DNA of 64,000 bases from positions 22,709 through 86,708 of the forward strand of contig NZ_JBFLVD010000019.1 of NCBI RefSeq assembly GCF_040750395.1, read 5' to 3'. Position numbers and translations under genes: made by a program. Below, piece by piece: positions 14,955 through 24,066 of this stretch (within the stretch, counting starts at the first letter, position 1; every line of letters begins with the position of its first letter). The notes under the pieces were generated by a model. The model saw only the letters and a list, made by a program, of their open reading frames with translations, ran no database searches and had not been told where the DNA came from. Source of the DNA: Scandinavium sp002470465 (lineage in GTDB: Bacteria > Pseudomonadota > Gammaproteobacteria > Enterobacterales > Enterobacteriaceae).

Positions 14955-17117
14955 TTACGCGTTTTCGAGACGGGCGTAGGCGGCGACCAGCCATTTGATC
15001 CCCTGCCCCTGAAACGCCACCTGCAAACGGCTGTGCTCACCGCTGCCTTCCAGATTGACGATGGTGCCTTCGCCAAATTTCGGGTGCCGTACGCGCTGGC
15101 CCAGCTTGTAGCCGGTGTCGTTTTCCGCCATCGGTGTGCCCATTCGCTGATGGCTAACCGGGCGGCTCACCGTAGCGCGAAGGCGGACTTCCTCGACGCA
15201 GGCTTCCGGCAGCTCGCCGATAAAGCGTGACGGACGGTGATACACTTCTTTGCCGTAAAGGCGGCGGGTTTCTGCGTAGGTCAGCGTCAGCTTCTGCATC
15301 GCACGCGTCACGCCGACGTAGGCCAGACGGCGCTCTTCTTCCAGGCGCCCGCCCTCATCCAACGACATCTGGCTCGGGAACATGCCTTCTTCCATGCCAA
15401 CGATAAACACCTGCGGGAACTCCAGCCCTTTCGCCGAGTGCAGCGTCATCAGCTGAACCGCGTCCTGCCAGGTGTCCGCCTGCCCTTCGCCCGCTTCCAG
15501 CGCCGCGTGGGACAGGAACGCCTGCAGAGGCATCAGGTCTTCTTCTTCATCGTTGTAGCTGAACTGGCGCGTCGCCGTCACCAGTTCCTCTAAGTTTTCA
15601 ATACGGGTCTGGCCTTTTTCACCCTTCTCCTGCTCGTACATCATGAACAGGCCGGAATCTTTGATTACGCGGTCAGTCTGCACGTGCAGCGGCATATCCG
15701 CCGTTTCCTGGGAAAGCGCTTCGATAAGCTCCATAAAGCGCTGTAACGCGCTGGCTGCACGCCCGGCAAGCGCCTTGTCTTTCAGCAGCTCACGGCAGGC
15801 CTGCCACAGCGTCAGCTGGCGATCGCGCGAAGTCTGGCGCACCACGTCGAGCGTACGATCGCCAATACCGCGCGTTGGCGTGTTGACCACGCGCTCAAAC
15901 GCGGCGTCGTCGTTGCGGTTGGCAATCAGGCGCAGGTAGGCGAGCGCATCCTTGATTTCCTGACGTTCGAAGAAGCGCATACCGCCGTAGATGCGATACG
16001 GCATGCTGACCTGCAGCAGTGCCTCTTCCAGCACGCGCGACTGGGCGTTGCTGCGGTAGAGAATGGCGCACTGTTCCAGCGCGCCGCCGTTGTCCTGCCA
16101 GGTTTTGATGCGGTTGACCACGAAGCGGGCTTCGTCGAGTTCGTTGAAAGCGCAGTAGAGTGAAATGGGCTCACCGTCAACGCCGTCAGTCCACAGCTTT
16201 TTGCCCAGTCGCCCGTTGTTGTTTTCAATCAGGGCGTTAGCAGCGCTAAGGATGTTGCTGGTTGAGCGGTAGTTCTGCTCAAGACGAATAGTTTCCGCAC
16301 CGGGGAAATCATTGAGGAAGCGCTGGATGTTTTCCACCTGCGCGCCGCGCCAGCCGTAAATGGACTGATCGTCATCACCGACGATCATCACCTTGCCGGT
16401 GTCGCCCGCCAGCATGCGGATCCAGGCGTACTGAATGTTGTTGGTATCCTGGAATTCGTCGACGAGAATATTGGTGAAGCGTTCGCGGTAGTGCTGAAGG
16501 ATATGCGGCTTATTGAGCCACAGCTCGTGCGCGCGCAGCAACAGCTCGGCGAAATCCACCAGCCCTGCGCGATCGCACGCCTCCTGGTAAGCCTTATAAA
16601 TACTCTGCCAGGTCTGTTCGACCGGATTGCCGAAGCTCTGAATATGATGCGGACGCAGGCCTTCATCTTTCTGGCCGTTGATGTACCACATTGCCTGCCG
16701 TGCGGGCCACTGCTTCTCATCAAGGTTCATCGCCTTCATCAGGCGCTTCAGCAAACGCAGCTGATCTTCGCTGTCGAGGATCTGGAAATCCTGCGGCAGG
16801 CTGGCATCCAGATGGTGCGCACGCAGCAGGCGGTGCGCCAGCCCGTGGAAGGTGCCCACCCACATGCCGCCCTGTGACGAGCCCATCAGCTGCGCGATAC
16901 GGTGACGCATTTCCGCCGCTGCTTTGTTGGTAAACGTCACCGCCATGATCGAATACGGCGAGCAGTTCTCCACGCTCTGTAGCCAGGCGATGCGGTGAAC
17001 CAGCACGCGCGTCTTACCACTGCCCGCCCCTGCCAGCACCAGCAGGTTAGTGCGTTTAGCCGCCACGGCTTCGCGCTGTTTGTCATTAAGGCTGTCGAGC
17101 AGGTAAGAAACGTCCAT
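14955..17117 (-). CDS. uvrD: UvrD, DNA helicase II
   Basis: A 720-residue SF1A helicase, the same length as in E. coli. Walker A is AGAGSGKTRV (29-38), Walker B is LVDEFQDTN (~219-227), GDDDQSIYGWRG is motif III, and QNYRS is motif IV. The C-terminal Tudor-like segment (PKFGEGTIVNLEG...) binds RNA polymerase. It acts 3'-5' in nucleotide excision repair and methyl-directed mismatch repair. I chose the ATG at 17117 (MDVSYLLDSLNDKQ) to match the family. A LexA box lies 110 bases upstream, so SOS induction is expected. Confidence 0.98.
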   Translation of the reverse strand: MDVSYLLDSLNDKQREAVAAKRTNLLVLAGAGSGKTRVLVHRIAWLQSVENCSPYSIMAVTFTNKAAAEMRHRIAQLMGSSQGGMWVGTFHGLAHRLLRAHHLDASLPQDFQILDSEDQLRLLKRLMKAMNLDEKQWPARQAMWYINGQKDEGLRPHHIQSFGNPVEQTWQSIYKAYQEACDRAGLVDFAELLLRAHELWLNKPHILQHYRERFTNILVDEFQDTNNIQYAWIRMLAGDTGKVMIVGDDDQSIYGWRGAQVENIQRFLNDFPGAETIRLEQNYRSTSNILSAANALIENNNGRLGKKLWTDGVDGEPISLYCAFNELDEARFVVNRIKTWQDNGGALEQCAILYRSNAQSRVLEEALLQVSMPYRIYGGMRFFERQEIKDALAYLRLIANRNDDAAFERVVNTPTRGIGDRTLDVVRQTSRDRQLTLWQACRELLKDKALAGRAASALQRFMELIEALSQETADMPLHVQTDRVIKDSGLFMMYEQEKGEKGQTRIENLEELVTATRQFSYNDEEEDLMPLQAFLSHAALEAGEGQADTWQDAVQLMTLHSAKGLEFPQVFIVGMEEGMFPSQMSLDEGGRLEEERRLAYVGVTRAMQKLTLTYAETRRLYGKEVYHRPSRFIGELPEACVEEVRLRATVSRPVSHQRMGTPMAENDTGYKLGQRVRHPKFGEGTIVNLEGSGEHSRLQVAFQGQGIKWLVAAYARLENA

Positions 17118-17154
17118 TGGCACCGCCGGGTTGAAATAGGGTAAACAGCGGAAC

Positions 17155-17220
17155 GCCCGGTGGCGCTTCGCTTACCGGGCCTACGCGATTGTAGGGCGGA
17201 TAAGCTTGTGCGCCTCCGCC
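17155..17220. repeat. REP/BIME element between yigB and uvrD
   Basis: Two inverted REP-like units: GCCCGGTGGCGCTTCGCTTA...GGGCCTAC (17155-17184), and the opposite-facing GTAGGGCGGATAAGC (from 17191) with a diverged end. Related units occur at 21107, 48803 and 51222. The element lies within the untranslated region between the uvrD LexA box and the uvrD start. Confidence 0.75.
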
Positions 17221-17226
17221 AAAACC

Positions 17227-17242
17227 CTGGAATTTTATACAG
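17227..17242 (-). promoter_or_regulatory. LexA operator of uvrD
   Basis: On the minus strand this reads CTGTATAAAATTCCAG, which fits the LexA core CTG-N10-CAG and resembles the E. coli uvrD box. It lies ~110 bases upstream of the uvrD start and just after the yigB stop, so uvrD has an SOS-controlled promoter separate from the dapF-yigB transcript. Confidence 0.8.
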
Positions 17243-17254
17243 AACTGCTGGTGA

Positions 17255-17971
17255 TTATATCAGCGTGGTGAGGGATGCCAACCGTGAAATTTCGATGTGC
17301 GGCAGAAGGCGGCTGTCGCGGATTTGCATCAGATCGCCGTCGAGCAAATTGATCCAGCAGGCCTGCATCCCGCAGCGAACAGCACCGGCGACGTCCGTTG
17401 TCAGGTCATCACCGACGTGTAAAATCTGCGACAGCGGCACATCCAGTCGCTCTGCCGCCAGATGGTACATGTCGCTGAACGGCTTTGAGCGTCCATCCGG
17501 GCCCGCGCGCAGAACAAACTTAAAATAGTCGTTCAGGCCAAACAGTTCAGGCTGCGCGTTGCCGTTGGTGATCGCTACAAGCGGCCATTTTTCCGCGAGC
17601 TTCGCCAGCGCGTCGTGGGTTTCCTGCGGCACGTCAATGGCGCTGCGCCATTTGGCGAAGTTCGCCATCGCCGCGTTGACGCCCACGTCAGCTTCGCTGG
17701 CCGAAAGCCCGGCGTTGAGCATCGCCTGCTCCACCGCCCGGCGACGCCATTCGGTCACGTCGTGGTAAATTTCTGGCTCCGCCTGGCGCAGCGCATTGCG
17801 CAGTTGCTGAAAATCGCTGTTCTCAATCTCGCTCAGGGCGGGATGGTAGCTACGCACGAATGCCAGCAACTCTTTCTCCGTGCGGCGAATCACCTGGCGG
17901 TTATCGTAGAGCGTGTCGTCAAGATCGAACGTCAGGGCAGCTATCTGGCCCAATGGACGGTAAAAACGCAT
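17255..17971 (-). CDS. yigB: YigB, HAD-family FMN phosphatase
   Basis: A 238-residue HAD hydrolase. Motif I is FDLDDTLYDN (~15-24), motif II VAITNGN (~111-117), motif III around GRSKPFSDMY, and motif IV HVGDDLTTDV. It equals the E. coli length. YigB dephosphorylates FMN to riboflavin and other small phosphates in the cytosol. Its ATG shares one base with the xerC stop (TAATG), so it is translationally coupled to xerC. Confidence 0.95.
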   Translation of the reverse strand: MRFYRPLGQIAALTFDLDDTLYDNRQVIRRTEKELLAFVRSYHPALSEIENSDFQQLRNALRQAEPEIYHDVTEWRRRAVEQAMLNAGLSASEADVGVNAAMANFAKWRSAIDVPQETHDALAKLAEKWPLVAITNGNAQPELFGLNDYFKFVLRAGPDGRSKPFSDMYHLAAERLDVPLSQILHVGDDLTTDVAGAVRCGMQACWINLLDGDLMQIRDSRLLPHIEISRLASLTTLI

Positions 17972-18873
17972 TATTTCCCCCGTTTTGCGCGTGGATGCGC
18001 TTTGTCGTACACCGAGGCAAGGTGTTGAAAATCAAGATGGGTATAGATTTGGGTGGTCGACAGATTAGCGTGACCGAGCAGCTCCTGCACGCCGCGCAGA
18101 TCGCCGCTGGATTCCAGCATGTGCGTGGCAAAGGAGTGGCGCAATTTGTGCGGATTCACGTGGCTGTTCAGCCCTTGCTTGATGCCCCACTCCGCGAAGC
18201 GCTTCTGCACGTTACGCGCCGAAATACGCTTGCCGAGCTTCGATAAAAAGAGCGCGTCTTCTTCCGTGCCAAACAGCCCGCGCAAATCCAGCCAGTGCTC
18301 GATCCAGTGCACCGCATTGCGGCCAATTGGCAGGCGGCGCTCTTTGCTGCCCTTGCCCATCACCCACACTTCACCGGACTCCAGATCGAGATGCTTCAGA
18401 TCCAGCCCAACCAGCTCCGATAAACGCAGGCCCGCGCCGTACATCACTTCCAGCATCGCGCGGTCGCGTACCGCCAGTGGGTCGTTGAGATCAATATCCA
18501 GCAGACGGTTCACGTCGTCGACGTCGATATTTTTCGGCAGATGGCGCGCGGCCTTCGGTGCAGAAACGGCTTTGGCCGGGTTCGCCGGAAGTTCGCCCTG
18601 GCTGACCAGCCAGTCAAAGAAGCTACGCAGGGCAGAAAGACGCAATGAGAGGCTTGCCGGGCTCAGGCCTTTACGGCGGCTGCGTACGGCGAAACTGCGA
18701 ACGATAGCCACGTCGCATTGCTGCCAGCTCGTGACCCGCATCTCTTCGGCCAGTGCAATGATGGCATCAAGCTGGCGCTGATAGTTGAGTAAGGTGATCG
18801 GACTGAGCTGGCGTTCGACGCCGAGATAGCGCAGGAAGCGCGTGGTCGGTTCCGTCAGCGCTGCGGGCGTCAT
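17971..18873 (-). CDS. xerC: XerC, site-specific tyrosine recombinase
   Basis: A 300-residue tyrosine recombinase with a SAM-like N-terminal core-binding domain (residues ~8-95) and a catalytic domain. The full catalytic set is visible: R150, K174, H242, R245, H268 and Y277 (QIYTHLDF). With XerD it resolves chromosome dimers at dif under FtsK control. It overlaps yigA by 4 bases (ATGA) and yigB by 1, part of the lptM-dapF-yigA-xerC-yigB gene string. Confidence 0.98.
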   Translation of the reverse strand: MTPAALTEPTTRFLRYLGVERQLSPITLLNYQRQLDAIIALAEEMRVTSWQQCDVAIVRSFAVRSRRKGLSPASLSLRLSALRSFFDWLVSQGELPANPAKAVSAPKAARHLPKNIDVDDVNRLLDIDLNDPLAVRDRAMLEVMYGAGLRLSELVGLDLKHLDLESGEVWVMGKGSKERRLPIGRNAVHWIEHWLDLRGLFGTEEDALFLSKLGKRISARNVQKRFAEWGIKQGLNSHVNPHKLRHSFATHMLESSGDLRGVQELLGHANLSTTQIYTHLDFQHLASVYDKAHPRAKRGK

Positions 18874-19577
18874 ACGCGCTCGACCCAGCGTTCCAGCAAA
18901 CCGGGCAGTAGCAGAGAGATTTCCTGCAAGAGATGCGTGCCCTGGCCCGCCTGATAGTGGTGCGCGTCGCGGCTGCTGAACAGCACCACGCCAAGATCGC
19001 CGTCGCTGCCGAGCATCGACATGGCAACGGAGCCAATCGCCTTCGCTTCCGGCATCATCACCAGCAGTTCCGGGCCGTTCAGCGAGCCAAGGAAATGCCG
19101 CTCATGCCCGAGGCGCTGGATGCGAATCGGTTCGAACGCCTGGCGGGATAGCGCCAGCTGAGTAAATTTTGACGGAGCGCCAATGCGCCAGCGATCGGCA
19201 AACAACCGCACGGTGGCGCCCGCAAGGCCAAGCTCACGTGCCCAGCGGTGAAAACGGTTGAGCATATCATCGAGGCTTTCGGCCGCCGCCAGACGCGTTT
19301 GCAGCTCCAGCAGACGGTAGAACAGGCTTTCGTTGGCCGTCGCCTGCTCCACCAACAGCGTCATGTTTTCTTCCAGCGCGTTAATGTGATTTCGCGCGCG
19401 CGCCATGTGCCATTCAACCAGTGATACCGTGCCGCGCACCGGGTGTGGAACACGCATGTGCTCCACTACCGGGGCGTTACGAATGAAAAATTCAGGATGT
19501 TGCAGCAGATAGTCGACGACCGCGCGGTCATCCAGCGCGTTCAGCTCCGTCAGTTGCTCTTCCCCTGGCTGTTTCAT
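18870..19577 (-). CDS. yigA: YigA, DUF484 family GAF-like protein
   Basis: A 235-residue DUF484 protein. The N-terminus has the family pattern DYLLQHPEFFIRN, then PHPVRGTVSLVEWHM, a coiled helix (LEENMTLLVEQATANE), and a GAF-like domain ending SSRDAHHYQAGQGTHLL. The biochemical role is unknown. It lies between dapF and xerC with 4-base overlaps on both sides, a conserved arrangement that suggests co-expression rather than a shared pathway. Confidence 0.93.
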   Translation of the reverse strand: MKQPGEEQLTELNALDDRAVVDYLLQHPEFFIRNAPVVEHMRVPHPVRGTVSLVEWHMARARNHINALEENMTLLVEQATANESLFYRLLELQTRLAAAESLDDMLNRFHRWARELGLAGATVRLFADRWRIGAPSKFTQLALSRQAFEPIRIQRLGHERHFLGSLNGPELLVMMPEAKAIGSVAMSMLGSDGDLGVVLFSSRDAHHYQAGQGTHLLQEISLLLPGLLERWVERV

Positions 19578-20398
19578 AAATGTATAAATCCGTCGTAGAC
19601 GTGTGCCGCCGGGCCAGTCATATACAACGGTTGACCCGGTCCTTTCCAGGCGATATCAAGACGCCCGCCTGGCAATTCCACGCGTACCTCTTCGGCCAGC
19701 AAGCCTTGCTGAATTCCGACCGCCACCGCCGCACATGCGCCGCTGCCGCAAGCCTGGGTTTCCCCTGCGCCTCGTTCATAAACGCGCAAGCGGATGTGAT
19801 TGCGGTTCACCACCTGCATAAACCCGATATTGGCACGCTCCGAAAAACGCTCATGGCTTTCCAGAACCGGTCCTAATGTTTCTACCGCAGCGGTATCGAC
19901 ATTATCGACCTGAATGACGCAGTGCGGGTTGCCCATAGAAACTACGCCGCACAATACTGTCTGCTCAGCCGCACGCATAATATAGGTCTTTTCCGCTTTG
20001 TTGGCGCGGAACGGTACCTGTGAAGGCTCAAAGTTGGGCTCGCCCATATTCACCCGCACCAGGTCGTCATCCGTTACGCTTAATACCATGCGCCCGTTGG
20101 CGGTACTGACGCGAATATCACGTTTATTGGTCAGGCCTTTGATACGCACAAAGCGTGCGAAGCAGCGTGCACCGTTGCCGCACTGGGACACTTCGCTGCC
20201 GTCGGCATTGAAGATGCGGTAATGAAAATCGAGGTCGGGATCGTACGGCGGCTCCACCACCAGCAGTTGATCAAAACCCACGCCCAGATGCCGATCGGCC
20301 AGACGGCGGATCAGATCCGGAGAAAAGAATACATTCTGCGTTACCGCATCGACGACCATGAAATCGTTGCCCAGGCCGTGCATTTTAGAGAACTGCAT
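19574..20398 (-). CDS. dapF: DapF, diaminopimelate epimerase
   Basis: A 274-residue enzyme starting MQFSKMHGLGNDFMVVD. The two catalytic cysteines sit in SQCGNGARC (~73) and TQACGSGACA (~217). DapF converts LL- to meso-diaminopimelate for lysine and peptidoglycan synthesis. The ATG at 20398 gives the E. coli N-terminus and length; an upstream ATG (20410) adds only four residues. It overlaps yigA by 4 bases and follows lptM at 36 bases. Confidence 0.97.
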   Translation of the reverse strand: MQFSKMHGLGNDFMVVDAVTQNVFFSPDLIRRLADRHLGVGFDQLLVVEPPYDPDLDFHYRIFNADGSEVSQCGNGARCFARFVRIKGLTNKRDIRVSTANGRMVLSVTDDDLVRVNMGEPNFEPSQVPFRANKAEKTYIMRAAEQTVLCGVVSMGNPHCVIQVDNVDTAAVETLGPVLESHERFSERANIGFMQVVNRNHIRLRVYERGAGETQACGSGACAAVAVGIQQGLLAEEVRVELPGGRLDIAWKGPGQPLYMTGPAAHVYDGFIHL

Positions 20399-20434
20399 CA
20401 TTGATTCCACCCACGCAGAAATAGGGCTCAGGGA

Positions 20435-20638
20435 TCAGTAGTTCACCTGAGTCGGGCCACCGTTATCACCCCGATCGTTACGGGTCGGTTCGGTGCTCTG
20501 GGTACCAGGATTGACCGGTTGCGTCGGCGGCGCGGCCGTTTTATCGGCCGGCGGGAAATAGAGCGGCCCCTTCAGGCCACACCCTGAAAGGGTCGTTAAC
20601 GCAGCCAAAAGGATCAGCGGTCGAAAGAGGTTGTTCAT
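20435..20638 (-). CDS. lptM: LptM (YifL), small lipoprotein of the LPS translocon
   Basis: A 67-residue lipoprotein. The signal peptide carries a lipobox, LSGC, with the acylated Cys at residue 20 (MNNLFRPLILLAALTTLSGC). It is followed by GLKGPLYFPP and a disordered Pro/Thr/Asn-rich tail. LptM helps LptD mature in the LptDE outer-membrane translocon. The start at 20638 is chosen for the signal peptide; the longer open frame to 20797 runs into cyaY and is not plausible. It heads the dapF gene string and diverges from cyaY. Confidence 0.95.
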   Translation of the reverse strand: MNNLFRPLILLAALTTLSGCGLKGPLYFPPADKTAAPPTQPVNPGTQSTEPTRNDRGDNGGPTQVNY

Positions 20639-20776
20639 GCTTAGAGTGCCTGTGGTTGATGCTTTCTGCTTTCTATCATCGCAGGAGAAGACGTAAAAGC
20701 AAGCGTTTAGCACCGGACTGCAACGGGAATTGTTTCGCGTTATACTGCCGCCATCACCTGATAACGGAAAAGAACA

Positions 20777-21097
20777 ATGAACGACAGTGAATTTCATCGC
20801 CTTGCAGACCAGCTGTGGATGACCATCGAAGAAAGCCTCGATAGCTGGGACGGCGACAGCGATATCGATTGTGAGATCAACGGCGGCGTGCTGACGCTAA
20901 GCTTTGAAAACGGCAGCAAAATCATTATTAACCGTCAGGAACCGCTGCATCAGGTGTGGCTTGCCACCCGGCAAGGTGGCTATCACTTTGATCTGAAAGA
21001 TGACGAATGGATTTGCGATCGCAGCGGGGAGACATTCTGGGATTTGCTGGAGCAGGCGGCAACGGCGCAGGCCGGTGAAGACGTGAGTTTCAATTAA
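20777..21097 (+). CDS. cyaY: CyaY, bacterial frataxin
   Basis: A 106-residue frataxin. The acidic first helix (ESLDSWDGDSDIDCEI) forms the iron-binding ridge. The sheet has NGGVLTLSFENGSKIIINRQEP and QVWLATRQGGYHFD, and the end is WICDRSGETFWDLLEQA. It is a regulator of iron-sulfur cluster assembly that binds iron and IscS in the cytosol. The length equals E. coli CyaY. It diverges from lptM and converges on cyaA, with a REP element between. Confidence 0.97.
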   Translation: MNDSEFHRLADQLWMTIEESLDSWDGDSDIDCEINGGVLTLSFENGSKIIINRQEPLHQVWLATRQGGYHFDLKDDEWICDRSGETFWDLLEQAATAQAGEDVSFN

Positions 21098-21106
21098 ATC
21101 GGAATT

Positions 21107-21177
21107 GCCGGGCGGCACGTTGTTAGCCCGGCCTACGGCCATGATGCCAGACCCGGTAAGCGCAGCGCCACCGGGCA
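21107..21177. repeat. REP/BIME pair between cyaY and cyaA
   Basis: Inverted REP-like units: GCCGGGCGGCACGTTGTTAG...CGGCCTAC, then, after a ~14-bp spacer, ACCCGGTAAGCGCAGCGCCA...CGGGC. They sit between the convergent ends of cyaY and cyaA, where such elements commonly protect mRNA ends or mark gyrase sites. Confidence 0.75.
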
Positions 21178-21183
21178 TAATTT

Positions 21184-23730
21184 TTAAGAGAAATACTGCT
21201 GCAATAGCGGGGCCGCAGCATCCTGGTTGGCTGGCGCAACGGCAGCAATGGCCTGCGTACGGAACGGAATGACCTGAGCGCGGTTGTCCACTTTCACAAT
21301 CTGATAGAACTGCGGCAGGTTGAAGTTGATAAAGCTTGAGCCGTAGGTAAAGCGGTCGTGCGACGAGGAGTAGAAACGACTCACATCGCGCACCAGCTCT
21401 TCTTTACTGCCTTCGCAGTGATGGTAAATCTCCGCCCGGTTGCTCTCATCCAGAATATAGATGTTAAAGCCGTTGTCATCGCTGGTGTCTTCAAAGAAGA
21501 ACTGAATGATCCCTTCGCTGGCAAAACCATCCACTACCGGCGGCAGCTGCACTTGATTGGTTTCCACCTGCACCGACAAGCCGTGCAGTTTGTTATGGGA
21601 AATCGCGCCGTAAAACTCGATGGCATTTTCCAGCTTCTGCACTGAAACGTTGAGACGCTCGAAGAACAGTCCCCAGGTTTGCCCTGCCACGCGCAGCGCT
21701 TTGAAGCGCCCGGTTTCCTGACGCGTGCTGGAAAGACGCAGCTCAATACATTCTGAAACCAGCTGCTGCACGCGGGTACGAATCAGCCCGCGCAAGTGCT
21801 GGCTATAGCAGAATACGTCAACGCTGTCCGGCGGTGCGGCATCCTGATGCATTTTGCCGAGTATCGTTTTCAGCGCCTCAATCATGGCCTGCTCGCCGTT
21901 GAAGTGCAGCGTACGTACCTCATTCCACGAGTTGCGGTACAGCAGATCGACGCTGCCCACGAGGCAGTTTTGCTCTTCACCGAAGCTGAAGACGTCAAGC
22001 TTACGGAAATCAAAATGCACGACCTGATTGCGGAACGCCGCCGTCGGGTCATATTCAAGATTAACGATGATCGCCAGATGGCGGATTTCGCACGGGCTGT
22101 AGAGCGCTTTTGGCGTCGGTGCCGGCAATCGCAGCGGGAAGTGATGCGACACGTCAGCCACCATTTCCTGAAGCTTAGCCAGGTCGGCTACGCCGTTGCC
22201 CTTAATAAACAGGCGGGTGCGGGAAGTCAGCAGGCCGTTGAACCAGGCCCACGCCACCAGCTTATTAAGATAACGGTTATATTCGAGCGGCTGATGGCTG
22301 ACGATCGATTCCATGTTTGGTGCACGGTTGTAAAGGTACCAGCCTGTGCGGTTGGCACGGCCCGGCGGCACATGGATAAAGGTCAGGTTCGGCTCGGAGA
22401 GATCCGGAGAAATCTGCGGGTTCACCAGCGTGACTTTGCCCGGCAGCGCTTCGAATGCAGCGTACAGCTTACGGGTCAGCACGCCGATATCCTGCGGGCT
22501 GGCGGAGACGCTAAGGTTGTTGCGACGCGCGAAGCGGATCAGATTGCGATAGCTCTGCATCATCGCGTCGAGCAGTTCGTTGTGCGCATCGCGTACTTCG
22601 TCAATCTTCCAGTTGGCGCGGTTGTCGAGCATCGACAATCGCTCTTCGCTCCAGCCCCACTCTTTCACCAGTTGACCGATAACTTCACGACGCCAGCCCA
22701 CGCAGGCGCGCTCGCGGCTCAATTTTTCGCACACTTTCAGGTAGAAACAGCGGCGCACCAGATCCAGACGCGTGGTGTCATCAATCGCCTGCAGATAAGT
22801 CGTGACGCGTTCCAGCATCATGCAGTACGGGTCAAGACCGAATGAGACGATCTCGCCGTCGTGCAGACGCTGCTTGATGTCTTTCGCCAGCAGGCGGCTG
22901 TTCGGGTACTCCCAGGAATAGGCTTCGAGCAGCAGAGTTTTCAGCACCGCTTTGTACGGTGAGTCGATGCTCTTATACAGCTGCCACAGGCTCGCGCCGA
23001 AGTACTCTTCCGCGGAGAGCGTGCTCAATCCGCCAAGGTCGAGCCATTCATTCGGCGTCAGTACGCCCTGGGCGTAAAGCTTCATCACGTACTCGTCGTA
23101 ATGCTCCTCTTCTTCGCACGGCACCATATTCCACAGAATACGTTTGCCCGCGAGGCGCACGGCGGTACGGTAAAATTCATCGAGGAGTAAAATGTGCTGC
23201 GTTGAGCCGCAGTCTTCACCGCCGAGGCTGCCGCTTTCGTTATGGCGGAAGCGGTTTTCGTCTATCAGGAAGAAACTGACTTCTACGCCGAGCGAGGCGG
23301 CCCAGCTCTCCAGCAGACTGCATTTGCGCTGTAGCAGCTGACGCTCTTCGTTATCCAGCCAGGCCTGATGACAGACCCAGATATCGAGATCGGAAGAACA
23401 GCTCTGGCCGACCGAAGAAGTACTGCCCATGGAGTAAACGCCGGTAATCGGCAGCTCGCCTTTGGCGGTGTCCTGACGCGGCATGCCGCGGTGCAGCTCC
23501 AGCTCATCAAGGTAGTGGCGTTGGGTTTCATCAGGCGTGTAGAGGCAAATGCCTTTGGGTACGTTACCGTCGAGGTAACCCGGCATCAGCGGATGATGGT
23601 AATGAAGCAATGTCGGCAGAAGACTATAGACCTGCTGGAAAGCCGGCCCCATGGCAGCAAGCGCGCGATCCACGCGCAGTTGATTGATGGCATCCAGTCT
23701 CTGTTTCAGTGTCTCAATATAGAGGTACAA
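21184..23730 (-). CDS. cyaA: CyaA, class I adenylate cyclase
   Basis: An 848-residue class I cyclase. The N-terminal catalytic half contains GSTSSVGQSCSSDLDIWVC, with G102-S103 and the metal-binding D114 and D116. The C-terminal half is regulatory, responding to PTS EIIA-Glc. It makes cAMP in the cytoplasm. The start codon is TTG at 23730, as in E. coli, where the weak start limits expression; translation MYLYIETLKQRLDAINQLRV matches. A CRP site lies upstream, consistent with autoregulation. It diverges from hemC. Confidence 0.98.
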   Translation of the reverse strand: MYLYIETLKQRLDAINQLRVDRALAAMGPAFQQVYSLLPTLLHYHHPLMPGYLDGNVPKGICLYTPDETQRHYLDELELHRGMPRQDTAKGELPITGVYSMGSTSSVGQSCSSDLDIWVCHQAWLDNEERQLLQRKCSLLESWAASLGVEVSFFLIDENRFRHNESGSLGGEDCGSTQHILLLDEFYRTAVRLAGKRILWNMVPCEEEEHYDEYVMKLYAQGVLTPNEWLDLGGLSTLSAEEYFGASLWQLYKSIDSPYKAVLKTLLLEAYSWEYPNSRLLAKDIKQRLHDGEIVSFGLDPYCMMLERVTTYLQAIDDTTRLDLVRRCFYLKVCEKLSRERACVGWRREVIGQLVKEWGWSEERLSMLDNRANWKIDEVRDAHNELLDAMMQSYRNLIRFARRNNLSVSASPQDIGVLTRKLYAAFEALPGKVTLVNPQISPDLSEPNLTFIHVPPGRANRTGWYLYNRAPNMESIVSHQPLEYNRYLNKLVAWAWFNGLLTSRTRLFIKGNGVADLAKLQEMVADVSHHFPLRLPAPTPKALYSPCEIRHLAIIVNLEYDPTAAFRNQVVHFDFRKLDVFSFGEEQNCLVGSVDLLYRNSWNEVRTLHFNGEQAMIEALKTILGKMHQDAAPPDSVDVFCYSQHLRGLIRTRVQQLVSECIELRLSSTRQETGRFKALRVAGQTWGLFFERLNVSVQKLENAIEFYGAISHNKLHGLSVQVETNQVQLPPVVDGFASEGIIQFFFEDTSDDNGFNIYILDESNRAEIYHHCEGSKEELVRDVSRFYSSSHDRFTYGSSFINFNLPQFYQIVKVDNRAQVIPFRTQAIAAVAPANQDAAAPLLQQYFS

Positions 23731-24066
23731 GACGTATCGCCTGATGTTAAACCTGAGTATTGCGAAGGCGGTGCATGGCCTGGAATACGAAGGCTTTTAG
23801 AATTTCAACAAGAACCGCTACCGTCTGTCGCCATGATGGTGTTGGTGCGGGCTAACAAACGGTTTAAAACGTGATCAATTTAACACCTTGCCGTTTGACC
23901 GTAAAGAAAGTTGCGCTACTCATCAGTTTAGCACTGATTAACAGCTGTAAATTCTTTGACACGTCAAGCGACGCCCTCATTTCGCTTTTTCAGAAAAACT
24001 CGAAAACTAACATCCTTATAGCAACAATGTTAGGATGACTGGCGGACGATAACGACGGTAACAAGC
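23731..24066. promoter_or_regulatory. cyaA-hemC divergent control region
   Basis: A 336-bp intergenic region with no gene. The cyaA side holds the CRP site at 23867-23888. The hemC side is AT-rich and ends in ACGGTAACAAGC before the hemC ATG. A TTGACA at 23959-23964 may be the -35 element for hemC, but I see no convincing partner. Both promoters are expected here by analogy with E. coli. Confidence 0.6.
23867..23888 (-). promoter_or_regulatory. CRP-cAMP site of cyaA
   Basis: The plus strand reads AAACGTGATCAATTTAACAC plus CT, close to the CRP consensus TGTGA-N6-TCACA. On the minus strand it is the TGTTAAATTGATCACG element known in the E. coli cyaA P2 promoter, where CRP represses cyaA. Confidence 0.8.

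Noticed and set aside
20639..20797. N-terminal extension of lptM to a 120-residue protein
   Set aside because: The longer frame overlaps the cyaY start and would bury the lipoprotein signal peptide; the ATG at 20638 with lipobox is clearly the start.
21796..22845. 349-codon plus-strand open frame
   Set aside because: It is entirely antisense to cyaA, whose protein is fully conserved; composition (His/Arg/Val-rich) is typical of shadow frames.
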